Source: JAVKSL01 sp050744085 (GTDB lineage: Bacteria > Actinomycetota > Acidimicrobiia > Acidimicrobiales > JAJPHD01). From it: DNA of 56,471 nt. The notes under the pieces were generated by a model. That model had not been told where the DNA came from, did no database searches, and worked only from the letters and a program-made list of their open reading frames with translations. The translations under genes were made by a program, and so were the position numbers. Positions 24,627 to 32,601 of the stretch are shown piece by piece. The stretch is from assembly GCA_050744085.1 (NCBI GenBank), contig JBOGGU010000104.1:1-56471 (forward strand). The letters run 5' to 3'. Positions within the stretch are counted from its first letter, which is position 1, and the number at the start of each line of letters is the position of its first letter.

Positions 24627-24632
24627 CGCACT

Positions 24633-24638
24633 AGCGTA
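24633..24638 (-). promoter_or_regulatory. Leaderless-type -10 box of the VIT transporter
   Basis: TACGCT on the minus strand, six bases before the ATG at 24626. Confidence 0.62.
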
Positions 24639-24695
24639 GCGCTGGCCTGCAAGCGGCTGGGTCGACACGGAGGGGCAGGACGCTGGGATGACAAG

Positions 24696-25835
24696 TTGAG
24701 GTTGGCCGTACCCACGGAGACGAAGCCGGGCGAACGTCGGGTGGCCCTGGTACCCGACGCCCTTGCCAAGCTGGGCAAGGCCGGCGTGGAGGTATCCATC
24801 CAGGCAGGAGCCGGGGCCCGGGCTGGGTTTGGCGACGACACCTACACCAAGGCCGGTGCGGATGTGGTTACCGACCTGGCAACCCTGCTCGACAAGGCCG
24901 ACCTGGTGGCCCGGGTCCAGCCGCCCAGCCTGGAGGAGGTGGCGGGCCTGCGCGAGGGATCGTCCCTGGTGAGCTTCCTGGCCCCGGCGTCACACCTCGA
25001 TCTGATCCGGGCGCTGACCGAGCGGCGCATCAGTGCCTACTCGTTCGAGCTGGTCCCGCGGATCAGCCGGGCCCAGTCGATGGACGCCCTCTCGTCCCAG
25101 GCAACGGTGGCCGGGTACCGAGCTGTGCTGCTGGCGGCGAACCGGTTGACCAAGTTCTTCCCGATGTTCATGACTGCAGCCGGGACGGTGCCACCCGCCA
25201 AGGTGCTGGTCATGGGAGCCGGCGTTGCCGGCCTCCAGGCCATCGCCACGTCGCGCCGGCTGGGGGCAGTGGTGAGCGCCTACGACGTGCGCACCGCGGC
25301 CCGTGACGAGGTGCGCAGCCTGGGAGCGACTTTCGTGGAGCTACCCCTTGAGACAGCCGAGGGTGCAGGAGGTTACGCGGGGGAGCAGACCCCGGAGTTC
25401 CTGGCCCGCCAGCAGGCGCTCATCGCAACCCACGTTGCCGCCTCCGACGTGGTGATCACCACCGCCGCGATCCCGGGGCGGCGGGCGCCGCTGCTGGTGA
25501 CAACGGCGATGGTCGAGGGAATGAGGCCAGGCTCGCTCATCGTGGACCTCGCGGCGGCGACCGGCGGCAACTGCGAGCTGACCAAGGTAGGCGAGGAGGT
25601 CGAGGTCGGAGGCGTCACAATCCTCGGCCCGGCCGACATCGCGGCCACCATGCCCACCCATGCCAGCGCCCTGTACGCCCGCAATGTGGCCAACCTGGTC
25701 CTGTTGATGACCAAGGACGGCGAGCTGGCACCCGACCTCGAGGACGCGGTGCTTGGGGGTTGCTGCGTCACGACGGGTGGCGAGGTCCGCCACGCCCCCA
25801 CCCGCGAAGCGCTGGCCGCCGAGGAGCAGGCATGA
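24696..25835 (+). CDS. pntAa: NAD(P) transhydrogenase alpha subunit, part 1
   Basis: A 379-residue soluble NAD-binding subunit (domain I) of the proton-translocating transhydrogenase. It begins RLAVPTETKPGERRVALVPD. The nucleotide-binding loop VLVMGAGVAGLQAIATSRRLGA, the RAQSMDALSSQA signature and the GGNCE segment are all intact. In this three-gene form the membrane part of alpha is separate. The start is TTG at 24696, and no ATG or GTG lies near in frame. It overlaps pntAb by four bases. Confidence 0.94.
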   Translation: MRLAVPTETKPGERRVALVPDALAKLGKAGVEVSIQAGAGARAGFGDDTYTKAGADVVTDLATLLDKADLVARVQPPSLEEVAGLREGSSLVSFLAPASHLDLIRALTERRISAYSFELVPRISRAQSMDALSSQATVAGYRAVLLAANRLTKFFPMFMTAAGTVPPAKVLVMGAGVAGLQAIATSRRLGAVVSAYDVRTAARDEVRSLGATFVELPLETAEGAGGYAGEQTPEFLARQQALIATHVAASDVVITTAAIPGRRAPLLVTTAMVEGMRPGSLIVDLAAATGGNCELTKVGEEVEVGGVTILGPADIAATMPTHASALYARNVANLVLLMTKDGELAPDLEDAVLGGCCVTTGGEVRHAPTREALAAEEQA

Positions 25836-26344
25836 TCAACCAACCTGTGACGCTGCTGGTGATCTTCGTGCTGGCAGCGTTCGTGGGCTTCGAGGTGATC
25901 TCCAAGGTCCCGAGCATCCTGCACACCCCGCTGATGTCGGGGAGCAACGCCATCCACGGCGTGATCCTGGTCGGTGCCATGATCATCGCCAACGAGGCGA
26001 ACGGGCCGCTGGAGGTCACCCTGGCCCTGATCGCGGTTATCCTGGCGACCCTCAACATCGCCGGCGGGGTGGCGGTGACCGACCGGATGCTGGAGATGTT
26101 CAAAGGCCGGGCCCCTCACCCTCGGGGGGCTCCGCCCCCCGAGTCCCCCCCCAGAGCCACCCCACCCGCTGCCGCCCCGGCGAGCCTCGCTGCCGAGGAG
26201 TCGACTCCGCCAAGCCCCGCCCACCCCGCACCCGCAGCCGAGGCTGCCCCGGCACCGCCCGAGCCGGACCCGCCGACGGTCACCGACCCGCCGGCGCCCG
26301 ACCCGCCGGCCGGTGGGCCCGCCGCGCCTGAGCCGGAGGGCTGA
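25832..26344 (+). CDS. pntAb: NAD(P) transhydrogenase alpha subunit, part 2, with long Pro-rich tail
   Basis: The membrane part of the alpha subunit. Residues 1-90 hold three helices and match the family, ending VTDRMLEMFKGR. Normal PntAb proteins end shortly after this point. Here 80 further residues, about half Pro and Ala with scattered Glu and Asp, are added. They may tether domains I and III or simply be tolerated. The ATG overlaps the pntAa stop. Confidence 0.9.
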   Translation: MINQPVTLLVIFVLAAFVGFEVISKVPSILHTPLMSGSNAIHGVILVGAMIIANEANGPLEVTLALIAVILATLNIAGGVAVTDRMLEMFKGRAPHPRGAPPPESPPRATPPAAAPASLAAEESTPPSPAHPAPAAEAAPAPPEPDPPTVTDPPAPDPPAGGPAAPEPEG

Positions 26345-26350
26345 GCCGCC

Positions 26351-27757
26351 GTGCCCCTCGCCTTCACACTCTCGCCGGTCGACCAGACTGGGATCTACCT
26401 GGCCGCGACGGTCTGCTTCATCCTGGCCCTAAAGGCCCTCTCGTCGCCCAAGCACGCCCGGCGGGGCAACCTCATCGGTGTCGCCGGCATGGTCGTCGCC
26501 GTCGGCCTGACCTTCGCCAACCAGAACTACCGCCACGACTGGATCATCGCCGTCGGCATGGCCGTCGGCGCGGTCATCGGCGTCCCCGCTGCCCGCAAAG
26601 TAAAGATGACCGCGATGCCCCAGATGGTGGCCATCTTCAACGGAGTTGGCGGCGGGGCGGCGGCTTTGGTCTCCCTGGTCGAATTCCTGCATGACGTGCC
26701 CGGCCTGAGCTCGGACAAGATCGTGGAGATCCTGTTCGGCTTGGTCATCGGCTGCCTGTCCCTGGCTGGTTCCACCCTGGCCTTTGCCAAGCTGCAAGCG
26801 ATAATGACCGGCCGGCCGCTCACCTACAAGGCCCAGCCGGTCATCAACGGTGGCATGGGCCTCGCGGTCCTCGGCCTGGGGGTGTACACCGTGGTGAACC
26901 CCACCCTCCCCGCGGTTGCCGCCATGGCCATCCTCGCCCTCGCCCTGGGCGCAGCCATAGTCCTGCCCATCGGCGGGGCCGACACCCCCGTGCTGATCTC
27001 GCTCCTCAACTCCTTCACCGGCTTGGCCGTCGCCGCTGACGGGTTCGTGCTCGACAACACCATCCTCATCGTGGCTGGCACCCTGGTCGGGGCATCGGGG
27101 GCGCTGCTCACCAAGATGATGAGCGACGCCATGGGTCGCTCGCTGCCCAACATCGTCTTTGGCTGCTTCAAGCCGGCGGTGTCGTCGAGCGCGGGGTCCA
27201 CCGCAGTTGGCGAGGCGGACAGCCGCCCGGTGCGCTCCAGCGACGCCGACGACATCGCCACCCTGCTGGCGTACTCGCGCAAGGTCCTGATCGTCCCCGG
27301 CTACGGCCTCGCGGTCGCCCAAGCCCAGCACGTCATCGCCGACCTGGTCAAGACCCTGGAGGAACGGGGCGTCGAGGTCGCCTACGCCATCCACCCTGTC
27401 GCCGGGCGCATGCCCGGGCACATGAACGTCCTGCTGGCCGAAGCCGACGTGCCCTACGAGAGCCTGGTGGAGATGGACGACGCAAACCCCCAGTTCGCCT
27501 CCACCGACGTGGCCCTGGTGGTCGGCGCCAACGACGTCGTGAACCCCGCGGCCCGCGACGTGCCCGGCAGCCCGATCTACGGTATGCCGATCCTGAACGT
27601 GGATCAGGCGGCCAACGTGGTGTTCCTCAAGCGCAGCATGCGCCCGGGCTTCGCCGGGATCGAGAACTCCCTGCTCTACGACCCCAAGACGGTTCTGCTG
27701 TTCGGCGACGCCAAGGACTCGCTCACCAAGCTGCTCGCGGCGGTCAGGGCGAGCTGA
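26351..27757 (+). CDS. pntB: NAD(P) transhydrogenase beta subunit
   Basis: A 468-residue subunit with nine or so helices (domain II) followed by the NADP-binding domain III. The domain III signature is intact: IVPGYGLAVAQAQH, YAIHPVAGRMPGHMNVLLAEA, VGANDVVNPAA and IYGMPILNVDQA. The complex uses the proton-motive force to reduce NADP+ with NADH. It starts at GTG 26351, six bases after pntAb. Confidence 0.95.
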   Translation: MPLAFTLSPVDQTGIYLAATVCFILALKALSSPKHARRGNLIGVAGMVVAVGLTFANQNYRHDWIIAVGMAVGAVIGVPAARKVKMTAMPQMVAIFNGVGGGAAALVSLVEFLHDVPGLSSDKIVEILFGLVIGCLSLAGSTLAFAKLQAIMTGRPLTYKAQPVINGGMGLAVLGLGVYTVVNPTLPAVAAMAILALALGAAIVLPIGGADTPVLISLLNSFTGLAVAADGFVLDNTILIVAGTLVGASGALLTKMMSDAMGRSLPNIVFGCFKPAVSSSAGSTAVGEADSRPVRSSDADDIATLLAYSRKVLIVPGYGLAVAQAQHVIADLVKTLEERGVEVAYAIHPVAGRMPGHMNVLLAEADVPYESLVEMDDANPQFASTDVALVVGANDVVNPAARDVPGSPIYGMPILNVDQAANVVFLKRSMRPGFAGIENSLLYDPKTVLLFGDAKDSLTKLLAAVRAS

Positions 27758-27844
27758 CCACGAAGGGTGGGTGGGCGCTGGTCTTTGGCGAAATAGAGCT
27801 CAATTTTGCTCAAGACCATCTCCCACTCCCAAGAGCATCTCCCA

Positions 27845-29020
27845 CTAGAGGCGTTCGATGACCATGGCGTTCGCCATGCCCCCGCCTTCGCACATGGTCT
27901 GGAGGCCGTAGCGGCCGCCTGTGCGCTCCAGCTCGCTGAGCAGGGTGGCGGTGAGCTTGGCCCCGGTCGCGCCCAGCGGGTGGCCGAGGGCGATGGCCCC
28001 ACCGTTCACGTTCACCTTGGACATGTCGGCGTGGTGCTCGGCCTCCCACGCAAGGACGACCGAGGCAAAAGCCTCGTTGATCTCGATGCGGTCCATGTCA
28101 TCGAGGGTCAGCTTGGCCCGCTCCAGGACCCTGGTCGTGGCTGGGATGGGGCCAGTCAGCATGATGCGAGGGTCCACTCCGGCCAACGCGAAGGCGGCGA
28201 AGCGGGCACGTGGTGCCAGGCCCAGAGCTGCCGCCCGCTCCTCGCTCATAATCAGCACTGCGGATGCCCCGTCGGTGATCTGGGAGGAGTTTCCTGCTGT
28301 CACCACTCCTTCGGCCTGGAAGGCGGGCTTGAGGCCGGCCAGGACCTCGACGGTAGTGCCCGGGCGCAGGCCCTCGTCGGCTGCGAGGACCTCGCCGGTC
28401 TCGCGGCCGTTGGCGTCCCTGACCGGCACCGGGACGACCTCGCGCTCGAACCGGCCCTCTGCGGTGGCAGCGGCCCCCCGCCTCTGGCTCTCCGCTCCGT
28501 AGGTGTCCAGCGCGGTGCGGCTGAGGCCCCAGCGCTCGGCGATCATCTCCGCCGAGATCCCCTGGGGGACCAGGCCACCAGCGGCGGCGTAGCGCTGGGT
28601 CAGAGCAGGGCCGAAGGGAGCCCCTGGGCCGGAGACCATAGACGCCCCCATTGGCACCCGGGTCATGCACTCGACCCCCCCAGCTATGACCACATCGTAA
28701 GCCCCTGCCGCCACCCCCTGAGCTGCGAAGTGAATCGCCTGCTGGGACGATCCGCACTGGCGGTCGATGGTCGTGGCCGGCACCGACTCGGGCCATCCGG
28801 CGGCCAGGACCGCGTTGCGGGCCACATTGAGCGACTGCTCTCCGACCTGGGTAACACAGCCCAGGATGACGTCGTCCACCAGGGCGGGGTCGAGGTAGTT
28901 GCGCTCGGCCAGGGCATTGAGCACATGGGCCGCGAGATCCACCGGGTGCCAGCCGCTGAGCCGGCCGCCCCGCTTGCCGCCCGGAACTCGCACTGCGTCA
29001 ACGATGACCGCTGTCGGCAT
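27845..29020 (-). CDS. Acetyl-CoA C-acyltransferase (thiolase)
   Basis: A 391-residue thiolase. The acyl-accepting cysteine is in IDRQCGSSQQAIHFA, the catalytic His in GGAIALGHPLGATGAK and the second Cys in CEGGGMANAMVIERL. It works either in beta-oxidation (FadA type) or in acetoacetyl-CoA formation, and no adjacent beta-oxidation gene resolves which. The ATG at 29020 has a good Shine-Dalgarno (AAGGAGG). The 87-base gap after it contains a direct repeat of CATCTCCCACT. Confidence 0.93.
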   Translation of the reverse strand: MPTAVIVDAVRVPGGKRGGRLSGWHPVDLAAHVLNALAERNYLDPALVDDVILGCVTQVGEQSLNVARNAVLAAGWPESVPATTIDRQCGSSQQAIHFAAQGVAAGAYDVVIAGGVECMTRVPMGASMVSGPGAPFGPALTQRYAAAGGLVPQGISAEMIAERWGLSRTALDTYGAESQRRGAAATAEGRFEREVVPVPVRDANGRETGEVLAADEGLRPGTTVEVLAGLKPAFQAEGVVTAGNSSQITDGASAVLIMSEERAAALGLAPRARFAAFALAGVDPRIMLTGPIPATTRVLERAKLTLDDMDRIEINEAFASVVLAWEAEHHADMSKVNVNGGAIALGHPLGATGAKLTATLLSELERTGGRYGLQTMCEGGGMANAMVIERL

Positions 29021-29057
29021 GGCCTTTGGCCTCCTTTTGCTTGATACACCCTCTGTC

Positions 29058-29063
29058 TAGGGT
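29058..29063 (+). promoter_or_regulatory. Leaderless-type -10 box of the DprA-like gene
   Basis: TAGGGT, seven bases before the GTG at 29071. Confidence 0.58.
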
Positions 29064-29070
29064 AGCGGGA

Positions 29071-29970
29071 GTGGGTGACGCCTTGGCTGGGCCGGGACGT
29101 TCGCCGGGGCTTTGGGGGCCGGGCCCGGGGCCGGGGCCGGGGCCGGGGCCGGGGTCGGGGCCGGGGCCGACGTGCGCCGACGACGTGGAGCGGTTCTCGG
29201 AGCGGCTTGCGGCGCTGGAGCCTTCCTGCTCGGTGGTCGTTCGGGGCTCGGCGGAGTACCCCTCGAACCTTGCCGGAGTCGAGGGGGCGCCCGCCGCCTT
29301 GTTCGTCCGCGGGACGCTTCTGGCGTCCGACTGCTCGGCTGTCTCGGTAGTAGGGACACGCCGGGCGTCGGCGCGTGGGTTGGCGCTGGCTCGACGACTT
29401 GGGGTGGAGCTGGTCGGAGCCGGGGTGTGCGTCGTCTCCGGACTGGCCAGGGGGATCGACGCGGCCGCTCACGCTGGGGCGCTGTCGGCCGGCGGCAGGA
29501 CCATTGCCGTCCTGGGGTCCGGGCTGGCCTGCGTGTACCCCCCGGAGCACCTGGAGCTGGCCGCTGAGATTGCAGTGGCGGGTGCGGTGGTCTCCCAGTG
29601 GTGGCCGTGGACGCCGCCAGCGCCGGAGCAGTTCCGTCGCCGCAACGCGGTCTCCTCAGGGCTGGCCCTGGCCACGGTGGTGGTGGAGGCCTCGGCCCGC
29701 AGCGGCGCCCGGCTGCAGGCACGGCTGGCGCGCTCGCAGGGGCGGTTGCTGTGCGTGTCGGAGGCGGTGGCTGCAAGCGAGGACTGGGCGCGGGTGCTCG
29801 TCTCGGCCAGCTCCGCTGTGGTGGTGAGGGGTGCCGAAGACGTCCTCGGGGCACTCAATGGTGGAACTTGGCAGGATTATGTACTCTCAGGGTTCAAAAT
29901 CTTGCCAAGTTCGAGATCGCGGCCCGACGGGCTGCCCGCGTCAAGCCAACTCAGCCTCGACATCGGGTAG
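29071..29970 (+). CDS. Divergent DprA/Smf-like DNA-processing protein
   Basis: A 299-residue protein with the Rossmann-like DprA domain: VSVVGTRRASARG, CVVSGLARGIDAAAHAGAL, AVLGSGLACVYPPEH and ATVVVEASARSGARLQARLA. DprA loads RecA on single-stranded DNA during transformation or recombination. Several usual residues are changed: the SE-x-P segment reads SQWWPW, and the SGSLITA loop reads SGARLQA. The C-terminal winged helix is missing. Residues 17-33 are a Gly-Pro repeat encoded by GGGGCC units, and a palindrome is read in frame near the end. Function may be reduced or specialised. The start at GTG 29071 follows the promoter. Confidence 0.75.
   Translation: MGDALAGPGRSPGLWGPGPGPGPGPGPGSGPGPTCADDVERFSERLAALEPSCSVVVRGSAEYPSNLAGVEGAPAALFVRGTLLASDCSAVSVVGTRRASARGLALARRLGVELVGAGVCVVSGLARGIDAAAHAGALSAGGRTIAVLGSGLACVYPPEHLELAAEIAVAGAVVSQWWPWTPPAPEQFRRRNAVSSGLALATVVVEASARSGARLQARLARSQGRLLCVSEAVAASEDWARVLVSASSAVVVRGAEDVLGALNGGTWQDYVLSGFKILPSSRSRPDGLPASSQLSLDIG
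29127..29168. repeat. 6-bp GGGGCC repeat in the DprA-like gene
   Basis: About seven near-perfect GGGGCC units encode a Gly-Pro run. The G-runs on this strand could form a G-quadruplex. Confidence 0.88.
29864..29912. repeat. Palindrome read in frame at the 3' end of the DprA-like gene
   Basis: GAACTTGGCAGGATT and its complement (14 of 15 pairs) flank a 19-nt loop. GC content is well below the surroundings. It encodes residues just beyond the last DprA-like motif. Confidence 0.78.
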
Positions 29971-29973
29971 GCC

Positions 29974-30798
29974 GTGGCCGGGACCGGGGCCCGGGCTGAG
30001 CTGCTGGCGGGGTGGTGCCGGCCTGTGCCTGCAGCGGGTCTGGACGTGTGCCCCGTGTGCAGGGGGCCGCGGCGGGTGGGCTACGCCCGGTGCTTCTCCT
30101 GCGCTCGGGTGCTGGCACAGGTGAGTCGACCCTGCCTCAAGGTCGCCCCGGTGAGCCTCTACGAGCTGGGTGGCCCCCTCCACCGGGCGCTTCGGGCCTA
30201 CAAGGACGGGGGTACCGTTGGCGTGCGCCAGCACTACTCCACGGTGGTGGTGACCCTCCTGGCCGCGTTCGTGTCCGAGCACGCCCGCTGCCTGGCGGGT
30301 GGGGCGGGCCTGGCGGGTGGGGCGGAGTTGCCCTGGGATCTGGTCACCACTGTCCCCTCGACGTCCGGGGCGGTCCCCCATCCTCTCGACATGGCGATCC
30401 GGTCGGCGCCGTGGCTGGCGGCGCAGCACCGGACAGTCCTCGTTCGCAGCACCGCCCCGCTCGACCACCTCCGGGCAGACGAGGCGGGATTCCGGGTCAG
30501 CGAGGACCTCGCGGGGCAGCGGGTACTCGTCTTGGACGACACGTGGACCTCCGGGGCGAGGGCGCAAAGTGCCGCATCAGCCCTAGTTCTTGCCGGGGCC
30601 GTGGTTCTTGCTGTGGTCCCCGTGGGCCGGGTGGTCACCCCCGGCTGGAGCCCCAGGGTTGCCGCCTGGTGGCGTGCCCGGGGCGGTCTTGCTTACGACT
30701 GGACCAGATGTTGCCTGGACCCCCCCGCCCCCAGAGCCGCCCCCGGACCCAGTGCCCCCGCACGCCTGGGCGGCGGGGAGTACCGTGGCGCTGCCTGA
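29974..30798 (+). CDS. ComF-family phosphoribosyltransferase-like protein
   Basis: A 274-residue protein. An N-terminal zinc-finger-like part (CPVCRGP, then CFSCARVL) precedes a type I phosphoribosyltransferase domain with the PRPP loop VLVLDDTWTSGARAQSAA. ComF proteins help DNA uptake in competent bacteria, and its position directly after a DprA-like gene fits, but no other competence gene is present. An 18-bp duplication gives CLAGGAGLAGGA in the middle. The last 70 or so codons overlap the convergent kinase gene by 216 bases, and the region after RCCLD has no family match. Confidence 0.72.
   Translation: MAGTGARAELLAGWCRPVPAAGLDVCPVCRGPRRVGYARCFSCARVLAQVSRPCLKVAPVSLYELGGPLHRALRAYKDGGTVGVRQHYSTVVVTLLAAFVSEHARCLAGGAGLAGGAELPWDLVTTVPSTSGAVPHPLDMAIRSAPWLAAQHRTVLVRSTAPLDHLRADEAGFRVSEDLAGQRVLVLDDTWTSGARAQSAASALVLAGAVVLAVVPVGRVVTPGWSPRVAAWWRARGGLAYDWTRCCLDPPAPRAAPGPSAPARLGGGEYRGAA
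30291..30326. repeat. 18-bp tandem duplication in the ComF-like gene
   Basis: Two copies of CCTGGCGGGTGGGGCGGG/A lie in frame. Confidence 0.88.
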
Positions 30799-32589
30799 GC
30801 CCACCGTGCCAGTGAGGGTGGCCTCGTCGATGATGGCCGAGGCAGCCGGGCCCAGGTGGGTGAGGAATACCAACACGTCGGACGCCTGCTTACCACCCAG
30901 GTTGAACGTCGTGGTGGTTCCGTTGGCCGTCGCGCTCGCGACCGCGCTCCCCCAGGCCCCGACGCTGCACTTCACGCTGTTCGAAAGGTATACCGAGGCC
31001 TTCCACCCGAGGGTGTCCTGAGAGGACAAGACCTTCAGCTGGCTGAGCTTGTCCACGTTGGCCAGCTCCAGCACGAAGCCCACTCCTGGCTTCAGGTTGC
31101 CGAACTGCTGCCTGAAGGTACCGTTGTACCGAGCGGTGCTCCAACCGGTGGAGGGATTGCCGTCGTAGAGGTTCGGGATCCTGGCCGGGTTCTCCCCGGA
31201 GTCGTATATCCCATTCTGGTTGTAGAGCGGGTCGAACAGCAGTCCACCTGCGACTTTGATCGTCTGGCCGAACGCCGGGGGCGAGGCATGCCCCGGCGTG
31301 GTGCCCCCGCCCTTACCAGGCGAGTCGCCTCGGGTGGTGCCCCCCGTCAGCTGGGTCACCAGGACCACCACCACTACCAGGGCGATCAGCACCACCGCCG
31401 CCACCACCAGGGGCAAGCGTCGTCGACCCGAGAACCGGCCCAGCGGGCCGGGGCCGCGACGGCGCTGGTGGGCTCCGGGCCTGGCCTCGCGGCTCCCCGG
31501 CTGGCTGCCGCCCCCTGCCCCGCCGCGGCCCCCTGCCCCGCCGCGGCCCCTTGCAAACGGTGCGGCGGGGGTGAAGACGGGGGCAACCGCCCCCCCTGTC
31601 GTGGCAGCCGGGGTACGGGGGGCGACGGGGACTGTGGGGCCAGCCGGGGTACGGGGGGCGACGGGGACTGTGGGAACGCCGGGGGGCTTGGGGTCCGCGA
31701 TCACCGAGGTCCCATTGCCCGGCGCCCAGCCAGGCGCTGCGCGGCTGGCGCCTTCCAGCAGGATGGTCCGCATGGCCGCAGCCGACTCGAAACGCTCGTC
31801 GGGCTTCTTTGCCAGGGCCTGGAGCACGGCTCCCTCCAGCCAGGGCGGCACGCCCGGCCGTAGCTCGGAGGGCGGGACCGGGGCATCTCGCATGTGCGCC
31901 ATCGCCACGGCAATCTCGCTGTCAGCCCGGAAGGGCGCCCTGCCGCAGAGCATCTCGTAGAGCACGACCCCCAAGGCGTAGACGTCGGTCCGCCCGTCCG
32001 GGACCCGGCCGTCGAGCTGCTCGGGCGCACAGTAGCGTGCAGTTCCCAGCGTCCCTCGAGTGTCGGTGAGCCCCTCGTCCTGCATCGCCTTGGCTATGCC
32101 GAAGTCAGTGACCTTCACCACCCCGTCGGCGGTCACCAAGATGTTGGCCGGTTTGATGTCCCGATGCACCACGCCGGCCCGGTGGGCGAAGTCCAGGGCC
32201 CCGGCCACCTGGGCGGCAATCGTCACCGCTGCCTCCACCGGCATCGGCCCCTCCCGGCTGAGGCGTTCAGCGAGGCTCTCGCCCACTACCCGCTCCATGA
32301 CGATGAAGGTGTCCGAGCCGTCGGTTCCGGTGTCGAAAACCGCCACGACGTTGGGGTGCGACAGCTTGGCTGCAGCAACAGCCTCCCGACGAAAGCGGGT
32401 CATGGCGTGGTCGAGCTGGCGAAGGTGCGGCAGCGGGATTTTGATGGCCACCAACCGTGCGAGACGGATGTCCCGGCCCTCCCAGACCTCGGCCATCCCG
32501 CCAGACGCGATGAACCGGGTCAGCTGGTATCTGCCGACCAGCATCCGGTCCACTCGGCCCCCCGCCGGGCTGGGGCCTCCGTCGCTCAC
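30583..32589 (-). CDS. Membrane Ser/Thr protein kinase with extracellular discoidin-like domain
   Basis: A 668-residue PknB-type kinase. The Gly-rich loop (ASGGMAEVWEG), the lysine in VAIKIP, the catalytic loop HRDIKPANILV, DFGIAKA and the GTARYCAPEQL activation-segment end are intact, so it should be active. A Pro/Ala/Arg juxtamembrane region of over 100 residues holds two copies of a 36-bp repeat. One transmembrane helix follows (LPLVVAAVVLIALVVVVVL), then an extracellular domain resembling F5/8 type C or discoidin-like folds, then a Gly/Ser-rich tail. No PASTA domains are present, so the ligand differs from that of classical PknB. The 3' end overlaps the ComF-like gene. Confidence 0.92.
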   Translation of the reverse strand: MSDGGPSPAGGRVDRMLVGRYQLTRFIASGGMAEVWEGRDIRLARLVAIKIPLPHLRQLDHAMTRFRREAVAAAKLSHPNVVAVFDTGTDGSDTFIVMERVVGESLAERLSREGPMPVEAAVTIAAQVAGALDFAHRAGVVHRDIKPANILVTADGVVKVTDFGIAKAMQDEGLTDTRGTLGTARYCAPEQLDGRVPDGRTDVYALGVVLYEMLCGRAPFRADSEIAVAMAHMRDAPVPPSELRPGVPPWLEGAVLQALAKKPDERFESAAAMRTILLEGASRAAPGWAPGNGTSVIADPKPPGVPTVPVAPRTPAGPTVPVAPRTPAATTGGAVAPVFTPAAPFARGRGGAGGRGGAGGGSQPGSREARPGAHQRRRGPGPLGRFSGRRRLPLVVAAVVLIALVVVVVLVTQLTGGTTRGDSPGKGGGTTPGHASPPAFGQTIKVAGGLLFDPLYNQNGIYDSGENPARIPNLYDGNPSTGWSTARYNGTFRQQFGNLKPGVGFVLELANVDKLSQLKVLSSQDTLGWKASVYLSNSVKCSVGAWGSAVASATANGTTTTFNLGGKQASDVLVFLTHLGPAASAIIDEATLTGTVGSGSATVLPAAQACGGTGSGGGSGGGGVQATSGPVVSKTAPGTPPGGNPGAPAGGDHPAHGDHSKNHGPGKN
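31605..31675. repeat. 36-bp tandem duplication in the kinase linker
   Basis: Two nearly identical 36-base units encode a TVPVAPRTPA repeat in the juxtamembrane region. Confidence 0.9.
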
Positions 32590-32595
32590 CTCACC

Positions 32596-32601
32596 ACGCT
32601 A
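32596..32601 (-). promoter_or_regulatory. Leaderless-type -10 box of the kinase gene
   Basis: TAGCGT on the minus strand, six bases before the GTG at 32589. It overlaps the stop codon of the upstream methyltransferase gene. Confidence 0.6.
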
